Shown: positions 35,628-44,477 of the stretch, one piece after another
How the letters are laid out: each line of letters opens with the position of its first letter
How positions within the stretch are numbered: position 1 is the stretch's first letter
Translations under genes and position numbers: made by a program
NCBI RefSeq assembly: GCF_900149685.1
Contig: NZ_LT702999.1
Coordinates: forward strand, 1,364,001-1,428,000
Source of the DNA: Erythrobacter sp. Alg231-14
Lineage (GTDB): Bacteria; Pseudomonadota; Alphaproteobacteria; Sphingomonadales; Sphingomonadaceae
Length of the DNA: 64,000 bases
Reading direction: 5' to 3'
The notes under the pieces: model-generated
The model's input: the letters and a program-made list of their open reading frames with translations, nothing else
What the model was told of the DNA's origin: nothing
The model's database searches: none

Positions 35628-37370
35628 ATGAAACGCATTGGAACAGCAGCGATTATCAGCGCGAGTGTGGCGCTGATTTCGTGCTCTGAAACTTCGCAAA
35701 CCCCGGCGGTCGTCTTAAGCGACGCCGAACGCGCAGAGGCCGCTACCGCGTTTCTGGATGAAGAGATAGGCGACCTGTCCGCCCTCACCCGTGAAGAACA
35801 AGAGGCTGAGCTGACGTGGTTTATGGAGGCCGCTGCGCCGTATCGCGGGATGCAAATTTCGGTCGTTTCCGAAACCATCGCCACGCATGAATACGAAGCG
35901 AAAGTCCTTGCCCCTGCGTTCACCGCAATGACCGGGATCAAGGTCACGCATGACCTCATTGGCGAAGGCGATGTGGTCGAGAAGCTGCAAACGCAGATGC
36001 AATCTGATGAGAATATCTATGACGCCTATGTCAACGATTCCGATCTGATCGGCACCCACTGGCGCTACCAACAGGTTCGCAACCTAACCGATTGGATGGA
36101 CGGCGAAGGCAGCGATGTCACAAACCCCGCCTTGGATCTTGCCGATTTTATCGGGATTGATTTCACCACCGGCCCAGATGGCAAATTGTACCAATTGCCG
36201 GATCAACAATTCGCAAACCTGTATTGGTTCCGATACGATTGGTTCACCGATCCTGCGATCAAGGCCGACTTTAAAGCGGCGTATGGATACGACCTCGGCG
36301 TCCCCGTAAATTGGTCCGCGTATGAAGACATCGCAGAATTCTTCACCGGTAGAGAGATCGACGGTAAAACCGTCTATGGCAGCATGGATTACGGCAAAAA
36401 GGACCCTTCTCTGGGGTGGCGCTTTACCGATGCGTGGATGTCGATGGCTGGCATGGGTTCCATCGGTGAGCCCAACGGACTGCCGGTCGATGAATGGGGC
36501 ATCCGCGTCAACGAAGCGTCGCAACCTGTCGGTTCATGCGTCGCACGAGGCGGGGCAACCAACGCTCCCGCTGCTGTGTATGCGCTCGACAAATATTCCA
36601 AATGGCTCAACGAATATTCGCCACCATCCGCAGCGGGCATGACCTTTTCCGAAGCGGGTCCAGTGCCCGCACAAGGGGCCATCGCACAGCAGATATTCTG
36701 GTACACGACATTCACGGCCAACATGGTCGGCGAAGAAGCCGCAGCGGTCCTGTATGACGATGGCACCCCGCGTTGGCGCATGGCACCCAGCCCGCATGGC
36801 GCGTATTGGGAAGACGGTATGAAGGTCGGCTATCAAGACGCCGGATCATGGACATTGATGAAGTCCACGCCCGCCGATCGCGCGCAGGCCGCGTGGCTCT
36901 ATGCACAATTTGTGACCTCCAAAACGGTGGATGTGAAAAAGGCGCATGTAGGCCTGACCTTTATCCGCGAATCCACGATCCAACATGAATCCTTCACCGA
37001 TCGTGCACCCAATCTGGGCGGATTGGTGGAATTCTATCGTTCACCTGCGCGCACCCAATGGTCACCCACCGGTACCAATGTTCCCGACTATCCCCGTCTC
37101 GCCCAGCTATGGTGGCAGAATATCGGTGATGCATCATCGGGAACAAAGACACCGCAAGCGGCTTTGGATGCGCTGTGCGAACAACAAGAGCGCGTTCTGG
37201 CAAGGTTGGAACGGTCCGGCCTACAAGGCGATCTAGGTCCCAAGCTCAACGAAGAACGCGGCGCCGATTATTGGTTGAACCAACCCGGCTCACCCAAGGC
37301 CAAATTGACCAATGAAGATCCTGAACCCATCACCATCGAATATGATGAATTGGTGGCGCAGTGGCAATAA
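35628..37370 (+). CDS. glpV: Glycerol ABC transporter substrate-binding protein GlpV
   Basis: A 580-residue extracytoplasmic binding protein with a lipoprotein-like leader (SASVALISCSE, lipobox Cys). It is longer than most CUT1 binding proteins (about 430), as is usual for GlpV, and has the ligand-lobe phrases YFYDWFTDP-like YWFRYDWFTDPAIKADF and GSMDYGKKDPSLGWRFTDAWMSMAG. It ends the operon. No terminator hairpin is obvious in the next 100 bases. Confidence 0.9.
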   Translation: MKRIGTAAIISASVALISCSETSQTPAVVLSDAERAEAATAFLDEEIGDLSALTREEQEAELTWFMEAAAPYRGMQISVVSETIATHEYEAKVLAPAFTAMTGIKVTHDLIGEGDVVEKLQTQMQSDENIYDAYVNDSDLIGTHWRYQQVRNLTDWMDGEGSDVTNPALDLADFIGIDFTTGPDGKLYQLPDQQFANLYWFRYDWFTDPAIKADFKAAYGYDLGVPVNWSAYEDIAEFFTGREIDGKTVYGSMDYGKKDPSLGWRFTDAWMSMAGMGSIGEPNGLPVDEWGIRVNEASQPVGSCVARGGATNAPAAVYALDKYSKWLNEYSPPSAAGMTFSEAGPVPAQGAIAQQIFWYTTFTANMVGEEAAAVLYDDGTPRWRMAPSPHGAYWEDGMKVGYQDAGSWTLMKSTPADRAQAAWLYAQFVTSKTVDVKKAHVGLTFIRESTIQHESFTDRAPNLGGLVEFYRSPARTQWSPTGTNVPDYPRLAQLWWQNIGDASSGTKTPQAALDALCEQQERVLARLERSGLQGDLGPKLNEERGADYWLNQPGSPKAKLTNEDPEPITIEYDELVAQWQ

Positions 37371-37517
37371 GCTGACGCCGGGCTCGCGCGCTGCCTAAAC
37401 GCCAATCGCAGCAGAAAGCGGCGCGCGCACCCTCAGCAATTTCGAACGAAATTCCAGGCTCCTGAGGACGCAGGTCTCTCGCTTGGGGACGCCTCACAGT
37501 TGGACGGAACAAAGGCA

Positions 37518-37544
37518 AGAAAACAAAACTGAAAGAGGTGGTGC
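37518..37544 (+). repeat. Left copy of imperfect 27-bp direct repeat
   Basis: This copy matches 46275-46301 at 24 of 27 positions (it begins AGAAAAC and ends GGTGGTGC). Its last bases are the CCA end of the tRNA-Thr remnant. The two copies are 8,757 bases apart and enclose the island genes, as expected of attachment-site duplication, though divergence indicates an old event. Confidence 0.6.
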
Positions 37545-37584
37545 CGCTCAGGGGACCCAAACCTCTGTCCCCAATCATTACGAA
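37539..37584 (-). pseudogene. Decayed 3' half of tRNA-Thr(CGU)
   Basis: Read on minus, the segment runs from an anticodon loop TTCGTAA (anticodon CGT) through a variable loop and a T arm-like GAGGTTTGGGTCCCC to the acceptor end GAGCGGCACCA. This is the layout of tRNA-Thr(CGU) from anticodon to CCA. The T loop lacks the invariant C56 and A58 and the 5' half is missing, so it is not a working tRNA. Integrases often cut at the anticodon loop and rebuild the 3' half, so this is probably an old attachment remnant. Confidence 0.55.
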
Positions 37585-37875
37585 TTCAGGGGGTGGCTTT
37601 GGGTTATCGATATTTACCAGTACCTTAGAGCCCGATCTCAAGCTCGGCTCTGCCCCGAGCCACACAGATCCCAAAGTGATTTCACGATGAATGGTCACCG
37701 TTTGCTAGTGAGAGCGCTTTGTTTCAGTCCGGCTTCACGAGTCGGCCAAAGCCAGACCCACTTGAGCGACTGGCATTGGTATGAGAGCGAGGGGCGTCGG
37801 ATGTCCGAGACAGGGGTAAGGGCGGACCTTTCGATCACTCTTCCAAGAGAGGTAAAAGAAAGCTAGCCTCAGCGT

Positions 37876-38886
37876 GTGCCGCAATCCTCTTCCATCTATT
37901 CGCGCAGGGCGATTGATCAAGCTCCGGAGCATTTGGATCGAGCCGAGTTGTTTGCGATCTGCAATCTCGATATGGAAGCGCCTCCAGACTTAGCGACCAT
38001 GGTGGCGGAGGATGATTATGTCAGGCTGTTAGAAACGATAGCGCTGGCTGAAGACGGACTACCTAAAGCTCACATCCGACTTGGCATGTCGATGCGCTGC
38101 GAAGACCTCGGCGCGGTTGGTCTTGCCTGGAAAAGCTCACCTACACTGATGGACGGTTGGGATCGAGCAGAGCGTTATGTCGGTGTTGTCGCTGGTGTGA
38201 GAGCGCTTGAGATGACGCGCAATGAACAAACGATGGAGATCCGATTTCTTCGCTTGACTGACGAAGCTCCGATGGGTGCTAGATTATCAAATGAAGCAAC
38301 CTTCGCATCCTTCACGGCCATCTGCCGCGAAGCGTCAGGACGCCCTTTCAAACCAGTGCGGGCCATGTGCGCACATGAGTTTGTCGGCGATAAAGCCTTT
38401 CTGGAAGACTATCTCGGATGCCCGCTAACGGATCGTGCGGGGATGAATGCGGTTGTCATTTCGAACGAGGAACTGGCTCTGCCCAACGCGGTCGGTGATG
38501 ACGCGATCTCTCGTTTCTTCGATCAGCGCGTTGAGGAAATGCTCGCCGAGATAAAGTCAGATGTGATCTTTTCGGTTCAAGTGAAGTCAGCGATCGGGAA
38601 AAATCTCAGCGGCGGTATTCCGAAACTTTCAGATGTTGCTCTGGGTTTGGGGATGAGTGCGCGGACGCTGCAACGCAAGTTGAGCGATGATGGTGTAGTT
38701 TTCCAGGAACTGGTAGATCAGGCGCGGCGTGAGTTGGCTGAGAAACTGCTTCGCACGACTAACTTTCCATTGGTTGAAATCGCTTTCCTGACAGGCTTTG
38801 CAGAGCAGAGCGGGTTTACGCGTGCATTCAAGCGCTGGGCTGGTGAAACGCCTCGCTCTTATCGGGTAGGCTCAACGCCAATCTGA
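37876..38886 (+). CDS. AraC family regulator with arabinose-binding-type N-terminal domain
   Basis: A 336-residue regulator. The N-terminal two thirds resembles the PF12625 ligand domain, with LLETIALAEDGLPKAHIRLGMSMRCEDLGAVGLAWKSSPTL. The C-terminal 90 residues hold two helix-turn-helix units (SDVALGLGMSARTLQRKLSDDG and VEIAFLTGFAEQSGFTRAFKRW). GTG start. It is the first gene inside the island and probably regulates the reductase-membrane protein genes that follow. Confidence 0.92.
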   Translation: MPQSSSIYSRRAIDQAPEHLDRAELFAICNLDMEAPPDLATMVAEDDYVRLLETIALAEDGLPKAHIRLGMSMRCEDLGAVGLAWKSSPTLMDGWDRAERYVGVVAGVRALEMTRNEQTMEIRFLRLTDEAPMGARLSNEATFASFTAICREASGRPFKPVRAMCAHEFVGDKAFLEDYLGCPLTDRAGMNAVVISNEELALPNAVGDDAISRFFDQRVEEMLAEIKSDVIFSVQVKSAIGKNLSGGIPKLSDVALGLGMSARTLQRKLSDDGVVFQELVDQARRELAEKLLRTTNFPLVEIAFLTGFAEQSGFTRAFKRWAGETPRSYRVGSTPI

Positions 38887-38981
38887 TGACGCCATCTGCA
38901 CAAACCTTGTCGTCCTCAGGCAAGAGAAGCTGCTACCCCTGACTTATTCCATGCTTGTCTCCAACAAACAGGAACAAGCAC

Positions 38982-39827
38982 ATGACCACTCAAACCGACA
39001 TTGTCCCGATCACATTGGTGATTGGTGGAACCGGTAAGACCGGCAAAAGAGTTGCTGATCGTCTGATCCAAAAGGGTCAGGACGTCCGCATTGGATCGCG
39101 TTCTTCCCTCGCTTCGTTCGATTGGAACAACGAAGCTGATTGGGACACTGCGCTCGATGGGGTCTCGAACATCTACATCACTTACGCACCCGATCTGGCC
39201 ATGCCAGGGGCAAAAGATGCAATCGGCGCTTTGATCTCGCGCGCCAGGTTGAATGGCGTCAAACGCCTCGTTCTTCTATCTGGTCGCGGCGAGGAGGAAG
39301 CGCAGGCTTGCGAACAGGTCGTTGCTGATAGCGGTCTTGAATGGACGGTTGTGCGCGCAAGCTGGTTCAATCAGAACTTCTCAGAAGGCGCCTTTATCGA
39401 CATGGTGCTCAGCGGAGCGATTACTCTGCCAGCAGGCGACACGCCAGAACCTTTTGTTGATGTCGATGACATTGCCGATGTTGCAGTCGCGGCTCTCAGT
39501 GAAGATGGACACAATGGCAAGATTTACGAAGTCACTGGCCCACGCTTAATGACCATGGCCGATATTGCGGCGGACCTGTCCGCTGCAACCGGACGCAAAA
39601 TAGCCTTTGTCGATGTTCCGCATGATGCCTTTATCGAAGAGCTCACCAAATCTGGCGCGCCCGATGATGTCGTGTGGATGCTCGACTATCTGTTCTCGAC
39701 CGTCCTCGATGGTCGCAATGCACATCTGACTGATGGTGTTGAGCGGGCGCTTGGCCGTGCTCCCAAGGACTTCGCAGACTACGCCCGTGATGTGGCTGCG
39801 ACCGCCGCATGGAGTGTTGCGGCATGA
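38982..39827 (+). CDS. NmrA-like NAD(P)-binding protein
   Basis: A 281-residue Rossmann-fold protein of the NmrA/atypical short-chain dehydrogenase group, with VIGGTGKTGKRVADRLIQKG near the start, VKRLVLLSGRGEEEA and DDIADVAVAALSEDGHNGKIYEVTGP. Catalytic Tyr-Lys pair is not evident, typical of NmrA-like redox sensors. The ATG at 38982 is preceded by AGGAACA. Its stop overlaps the next gene (ATGA), forming a small operon behind the AraC regulator. Confidence 0.9.
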   Translation: MTTQTDIVPITLVIGGTGKTGKRVADRLIQKGQDVRIGSRSSLASFDWNNEADWDTALDGVSNIYITYAPDLAMPGAKDAIGALISRARLNGVKRLVLLSGRGEEEAQACEQVVADSGLEWTVVRASWFNQNFSEGAFIDMVLSGAITLPAGDTPEPFVDVDDIADVAVAALSEDGHNGKIYEVTGPRLMTMADIAADLSAATGRKIAFVDVPHDAFIEELTKSGAPDDVVWMLDYLFSTVLDGRNAHLTDGVERALGRAPKDFADYARDVAATAAWSVAA

Positions 39828-40258
39828 CAAACTTTGGCACACGCATAGTTCTAGCCGCAACTGGAGCGATCCTGATAGGCATCGGCAGTTGGATCATGGC
39901 CGCGCCGACAATCATTCTTGCAACAAGCGAGGTGATTGTCGAGCACGACGCCGGCTTAATGTCCGAAGTGACAGCGCCAAGCGGAATGCTGGTCATAGTC
40001 GGTGCATTCATGATCGTAAGTGCGATCAAAGCGCACTTGGCGAGCCTTGGCCTTGCTGCGGGAACGGTTGTCTATGGCAGCTATGGCTTTAGCCGTATGG
40101 TCAGCCAGTATTTACACGGCGCGCCATCGGATTCGCTCGTCGTAGTTATGTACTTCGAGCTTGCCGTCGCCGCATTGCTGCTCGCACTCACCCTCAAAAT
40201 TCAAGCTGCAAACCCCCTGCAACGGTTGGATGCATTTCCCCACGAGATGGCCCAATGA
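39824..40258 (+). CDS. DUF4345-type small membrane protein
   Basis: A 144-residue protein with four hydrophobic helices (FGTRIVLAATGAILIGIGSWIM, SGMLVIVGAFMIVSAIKAHL) and FSRMVSQYLHG, close in layout to the DUF4345 protein at 29042. Function unknown. Coupled to the NmrA-like gene upstream and the 62-residue gene downstream by ATGA overlaps. Confidence 0.82.
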   Translation: MTNFGTRIVLAATGAILIGIGSWIMAAPTIILATSEVIVEHDAGLMSEVTAPSGMLVIVGAFMIVSAIKAHLASLGLAAGTVVYGSYGFSRMVSQYLHGAPSDSLVVVMYFELAVAALLLALTLKIQAANPLQRLDAFPHEMAQ

Positions 40259-40443
40259 CCCGTAGGCAAATATGCGCATTGGCATCGGTCACCGCTCTGT
40301 TTGTTCTGACCGGGTTGGCCGTCTGGAAACTCAGTTACGCGTCTGCGGAACCGAGAGGTAGCGCGACAGCGATCTTCACCTCCAGCACCGTGCTGTACCT
40401 AATGTATCTCTTCTCCGTCTCGTCGGGGCGCAACAAGAATTAG
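40255..40443 (+). CDS. 62-residue membrane protein of unknown function
   Basis: Two hydrophobic segments (ICALASVTALFVLTGLAVWKL and ATAIFTSSTVLYLMYLFS) and a basic C-terminus. No family recognised. Supported mainly by the ATGA overlap with the preceding gene and its place in the operon. Confidence 0.65.
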   Translation: MTRRQICALASVTALFVLTGLAVWKLSYASAEPRGSATAIFTSSTVLYLMYLFSVSSGRNKN

Positions 40444-40539
40444 TCAGCGGGTGCAGTCGCGGTGATTGCATCCAAGGCGCGCTGACGCACGAAGGTAGCC
40501 CCTCAGTTTTTTCTCCTCATAATCAAGGATACCCGATCA

Positions 40540-41043
40540 ATGACCTACGATTGGCCCCTCTATTTCTGCCTCTTCCTCGCGCTATGGAGCGCTATTGTTG
40601 GAGGCGTCTTCTCGGCATTTTCGGAGTTCATCATGTCGGCTCTGCTCAAAGCAGAACCCGCAAGTGGCATTGAGGCGATGCAGCACATCAATCGCGATGT
40701 AATCAAGACCCAGTTCGTAGCTGGCATCTTCTTCATCGCGGTCTTTTCGGTGCTCTTTGCGCTCTACAGCCTTGCAGCGTTTGACGGTGCAGCGCTGGTT
40801 ACATTGATCCTAGCCAGCTTGGTTTATGTCCCTAGCGTCTTTCTGATGACGATGCTTGGCAATGTGCCGATGAACAACACGCTCGCCGGCGTCGATCATA
40901 CGAGCGCCCAAGCACACAACTACTGGATGAAATATGGCGCGAAATGGACCCGGTTTAACCACTTCCGTTCGTTGGGCTGCATCCTCACCTCCGGGCTCTA
41001 CATCATCGCCGCCATCAAACTCATCACAAGCGGACAGGTGTAA
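40540..41043 (+). CDS. DUF1772 (anthrone oxygenase-like) membrane protein
   Basis: A 167-residue protein with four helices and the DUF1772 hallmarks: an early SAIVGGVFSAFSEFIM segment, a central GNVPMNNTLAGVD and HNYWMKYGAKWTRFNHFRSLG near the end. The family contains fungal anthrone oxygenases but most bacterial members have unknown roles. It lies two bases ahead of the serine hydrolase. Confidence 0.88.
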   Translation: MTYDWPLYFCLFLALWSAIVGGVFSAFSEFIMSALLKAEPASGIEAMQHINRDVIKTQFVAGIFFIAVFSVLFALYSLAAFDGAALVTLILASLVYVPSVFLMTMLGNVPMNNTLAGVDHTSAQAHNYWMKYGAKWTRFNHFRSLGCILTSGLYIIAAIKLITSGQV

Positions 41044-41045
41044 TC

Positions 41046-42320
41046 ATGAGATATGCAGCTTTGAGTGCGTCCACAATTCTGGCGATCGTGGTTTGGGGCA
41101 GCTTGGTTTTTGCCGCCCTCGACCAAGGTTGGGGGAGGAGTTCCATTGCCGAAAATGGAGAACTATCCGGGTTCGAATTGGCAGCGAGGGAAATCGCCGA
41201 GCAAGACAATCAAGGCAATGTCAGCTTCATCCTGATCGAGAGCGGAGCGCCAGTCGCAGGCTTTCATTTGTCAAAAGGTGAAAAAGTGAACGCCCAAAGC
41301 GTTTTCCAAGTCGCATCTCTTGGGAAATGGGTCACAGCATGGGGCGTGATGGCGCTTGTCGAAGATGGTCAGGTGGATCTTGATGCACCGGTTTCCGACT
41401 ACCTTACGCGCTGGCAATTGCCGACTTCCGAGTTCGACGCATCGGGTGTCACAGTGCGGCGATTGCTGAGCCACACGGCAGGCCTTACTGATGGCCTTGG
41501 TTATAATGGATTTACGACAAAACAAGAGCGCCAGACCATTGAAGCATCGCTGACCCAGTCCGCAGACGCCTCGCCGGGTAAGGTTGGCCGGACAATTCTG
41601 GGCACCGAGCCGGGTTCAGGCTTCGCCTATTCAGGCGGTGGATACTCCATATTACAGCTGCTCGTCGAAGAGGTCTCTGGCAAACCATTTTCCACCTATA
41701 TGCAAGACCGAGTTTTTGCCCCTTTGGACATGGAGAGAACCTCCTTTGACCATGACGAGGCGATCGTTTTTGGACTGGCCGAAAACTTCGGAACCGGAGG
41801 CACGACTGAGCCATTTGGTTGGTACACTGCACTTGCTGCAACGTCTCTTTTTACAACCTCTGAAGATCTCGCGAAGTTTGTAGCAGCACAGGCCCCGGAT
41901 GCAGCGAACCCGGTTCTATCACAAGATACATTGGCGCTTATCCGCACACCCCACGCCTCAGAAATGGGGGCAGACATCTGGGGGCTAGGCACAATGCTCT
42001 ATGCGCCCAACAATTCCGGAGATTTCATAATCGGTCATGATGGCAGCAACGAACCGGCTATCAACACCTCGGCGCGGCTTGATCCGTCGACAGGCGATGG
42101 AATCGTCATCCTTTCGACCGGCAACCCAATGCTTGCTACGCGACTCGCGGGCGAGTGGGTTTTCTGGAAGACTGGGAATGTTGATACTCTCACCTTTGCA
42201 TCGCGACTGCCCACGGCTCTTCTAGTCTTTGTAGGTGGGGCATTTTTGATCCTAGTTGTTGCAGGCTTGGCCATTTGGCGACGAGCCCGTGCGGCATCAC
42301 GTCATAAGAGGACATACTAG
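41046..42320 (+). CDS. Beta-lactamase-fold serine hydrolase, membrane-anchored
   Basis: A 424-residue protein with an N-terminal hydrophobic segment (AALSASTILAIVVWGSLVFAAL), a catalytic domain with S-x-x-K in FQVASLGKWVTAWG (near residue 95) and YSGGGY as the Tyr motif, then a C-terminal membrane helix (ALLVFVGGAFLILVVAGLAIW). The active site should face the periplasm. It is probably an esterase or peptidase of the family S12; a penicillin-binding role cannot be excluded. Confidence 0.9.
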   Translation: MRYAALSASTILAIVVWGSLVFAALDQGWGRSSIAENGELSGFELAAREIAEQDNQGNVSFILIESGAPVAGFHLSKGEKVNAQSVFQVASLGKWVTAWGVMALVEDGQVDLDAPVSDYLTRWQLPTSEFDASGVTVRRLLSHTAGLTDGLGYNGFTTKQERQTIEASLTQSADASPGKVGRTILGTEPGSGFAYSGGGYSILQLLVEEVSGKPFSTYMQDRVFAPLDMERTSFDHDEAIVFGLAENFGTGGTTEPFGWYTALAATSLFTTSEDLAKFVAAQAPDAANPVLSQDTLALIRTPHASEMGADIWGLGTMLYAPNNSGDFIIGHDGSNEPAINTSARLDPSTGDGIVILSTGNPMLATRLAGEWVFWKTGNVDTLTFASRLPTALLVFVGGAFLILVVAGLAIWRRARAASRHKRTY

Positions 42321-42324
42321 TCCT

Positions 42325-43038
42325 ATGTCTCAGTCAAAGAATGGAGCATCAACCAAGTCGCCCGCGAACTACAACCGATTGACCGCCTTGCGCGATCTCA
42401 TTGCAGTTGTCTCAGTGCTTGTCATCGTGAAGCAGTCCCTGCTCCCTACCACGCAGCTTTATGCAGGTCCGGCATCAACTTTGAGCGCGATGATCGTGGG
42501 CAGCTTCTTGTTACACCGCAAGGGATTGGCTTGGAGCGACCTTGGCCTTCAATGGCCGCAAAGTTGGCCCAAGACGCTTGGGATGACACTCCTGACCATG
42601 GCCTTCTTTCTGGTCTGCACTCAGCTTATGGCTTTGGTTGCAGACCTCTTGTTCGAAGACATCGGAACCAGCGATCGCTTCTCCCACATCGAAGGCAATT
42701 TGGGAGCCTATTTACTCATCATGGCGCTCGTGTGGACGCATGGCTCCTTTTTCGAAGAGCTGTTGTTTCGCGCATTCATCATCAACCACACGAGTGAAGT
42801 TCTTGGCGGCGGACTTCGTTCAGACATTGTCGCCTTGATCATCTCATCAGCGTTCTTCGGTTATCGCCACGCTTATTATCAAGGGTGGCATGGCGCGCTT
42901 GTAACGGGCGCTGGGGGCTTTGCATTCGGCGTCTTCTACCTGTGGTTCGGACGACGCAATATCATGCCACTGATTTTGGCGCACGGCGTGTTCAATACGC
43001 TTGGCCAAACGTTTCGTTATCTCGGCATCGAGGATTAA
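42325..43038 (+). CDS. CPBP family intramembrane metalloprotease
   Basis: A 237-residue membrane protein. The Rce1-like motifs are present: EELLFRAFI (EExxxR type, near residue 140), FFGYRHAYYQ and HGVFNTL, which place Glu and His residues for zinc binding. About seven helices. ATG at 42325 follows the serine hydrolase stop by four bases. Bacterial members take part in peptide maturation or immunity; target unknown. Confidence 0.9.
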   Translation: MSQSKNGASTKSPANYNRLTALRDLIAVVSVLVIVKQSLLPTTQLYAGPASTLSAMIVGSFLLHRKGLAWSDLGLQWPQSWPKTLGMTLLTMAFFLVCTQLMALVADLLFEDIGTSDRFSHIEGNLGAYLLIMALVWTHGSFFEELLFRAFIINHTSEVLGGGLRSDIVALIISSAFFGYRHAYYQGWHGALVTGAGGFAFGVFYLWFGRRNIMPLILAHGVFNTLGQTFRYLGIED

Positions 43039-43166
43039 TGGCGAGCGCAAGAACGAAGGGACGCCGCTGGTTGGCGTGAATTGGCAAAACTCTGGCGGCG
43101 TCTGGCAAGAGCCTCTCATCCCTCTGCCTTACTCCTGATTGCAAGACATCAATCGGAGACAAAAAC

Positions 43167-44060
43167 ATGCCCCAATCAGCTCTCTTGAAAATTCAAACTG
43201 AGACCGCGAATGCGGCCCAAAGCCGTCACTGTGGCCCAATGGCAGGAAAGCACATATCGATCAGAACAGGCTTTAAGGCCGTCAGTTTCAAGCATGCAAT
43301 GTTTGACGGCACGATGGACCCGCTTGTCATGGTCGACCATTACTTGATGGGCGAACCCACCTTCGGCGCTCACCCGCATGCTGGTATGTCAGCAGTAACA
43401 GTGCTGTTCGAAGACAGCTGCGGGGCTTTCAACAATCGAGATTCCCTCGGCAATGACATCGATCTGGAAGCCGGTGACCTCTATTGGCTCAAAGCCGGAA
43501 GCGGAGCGGTGCACGATGAAAAACCTATACACGGCGCATTCGCACATGGGCTTCAGATGTTTGTGAACCTACCTGCTCATATGAAACATGACGATCCTGA
43601 AGCGCTCCATGTCAAAGCGAGCGAAATGCCCGTGATTGAAGGCAATCGCGCGAAGGTACGCCTTGTGTTGGGTGAGAGTAACGGGGTTATCGGGGCCACC
43701 TCTCCTGCGCGGCCAATGACGATCCTTGATGCGAATATCGATGAGGGTGGTCGTTTCGAGCACATTGTTGCTCCTGGCCACTCCCAATGGATCCTTGCCG
43801 TCGCCGAGACTATCGAAGTGACGGTTGGCAATCATCCCGTGACACTTCCTGCAGGTGAAGCCTTGGCGATCAGTGCTAGGCAGAATCCAATAACTCTGAC
43901 TTTGCGCGCTCGCGTTGAGAGCCATGCAGTAATCGTAACCGGTGAACCGATCGCAGAAACCTTTGTTCAGCGCGGCCCATTTGTTATGAGCACCGAAGCC
44001 GAGATTGCAGAAGTTGAGGCAGCCTATCGTACAGGGCGTTTAGGTAGGCTTAGCGGTTAG
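43167..44060 (+). CDS. Pirin family protein
   Basis: A 297-residue bicupin. The pirin N-terminal cupin shows FGAHPHAGMSAVTVLFEDS with metal-binding His residues, and LEAGDLYWLKAGSGAVHDE; a C-terminal pirin domain follows (WILAVAETIEVTVGNHPVTLPAGEALAIS). Some pirins are quercetinases. It is the last gene of the island's plus-strand run. Confidence 0.92.
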   Translation: MPQSALLKIQTETANAAQSRHCGPMAGKHISIRTGFKAVSFKHAMFDGTMDPLVMVDHYLMGEPTFGAHPHAGMSAVTVLFEDSCGAFNNRDSLGNDIDLEAGDLYWLKAGSGAVHDEKPIHGAFAHGLQMFVNLPAHMKHDDPEALHVKASEMPVIEGNRAKVRLVLGESNGVIGATSPARPMTILDANIDEGGRFEHIVAPGHSQWILAVAETIEVTVGNHPVTLPAGEALAISARQNPITLTLRARVESHAVIVTGEPIAETFVQRGPFVMSTEAEIAEVEAAYRTGRLGRLSG

Positions 44061-44477
44061 CGAAGAAGTGGGTGCAAAGTGCGGGCCTGGCGAGACTTCA
44101 CCCTCGCGTTCGAAATTGGTTCACTTTGGACGTCCGCAAATGGGTCGTTAGCCGACAGTCCGCTTTCGGCAAAAAATAATGGGAAATACCCCACCCCCAC
44201 CCGGCGCGAACCGATCGAGGGTGGGGTTAAATCTAAGGGTGCAGACAGTAACGACCTTCGTCGGTTTTGAACCAACGGTGCCGTCTAGGATTGCACCCTG
44301 TATTGTGCCTGAGCTGAGCGCCTGCAGAGGCCCTGTGCAGCCCCGTCGCTGCGACGGTCCGAACAATGTCGGTGCCCCGATCGATACCGCTTTCGATACA
44401 GGCTTCAATCAAAGCAATTGCTAGATCATTCCGATTTCAACCGGCAGCGACCAGATCGTCATGAAGGACTTCCAGGG
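44061..44477. other. Gene-free region between pirin and integrase
   Basis: 417 bases without a supported gene. It holds a 17-base segment at 44142-44158 (begins GGGTCGTTAG) that recurs at 57924-57940 with two changes, and nearby GTCCGCTTTCGG. I looked for a tRNA and found none that folds. Confidence 0.5.

Larger units (their letters stand above)
37371..37875. other. Gene-free region with island boundary signals
   Basis: These 505 bases hold no convincing gene: a 127-codon plus-strand frame crosses the tRNA remnant and has no recognisable domain. The region contains the decayed tRNA-Thr 3' half (37539-37584) and one copy of an imperfect 27-bp repeat (37518-37544). From here to about 46.3 kb, codon choice changes (fewer TTG leucine codons than upstream by eye), which supports a boundary. 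Confidence 0.6.

Noticed and set aside
37483..37866. 127-codon plus-strand reading frame before the AraC gene
   Set aside because: It runs across the tRNA-Thr remnant and the repeat, has no recognisable domain and no clear ribosome site.
44061..44477. Possible tRNA near the island integrase
   Set aside because: No sequence with a proper T loop and matching acceptor stem could be found.
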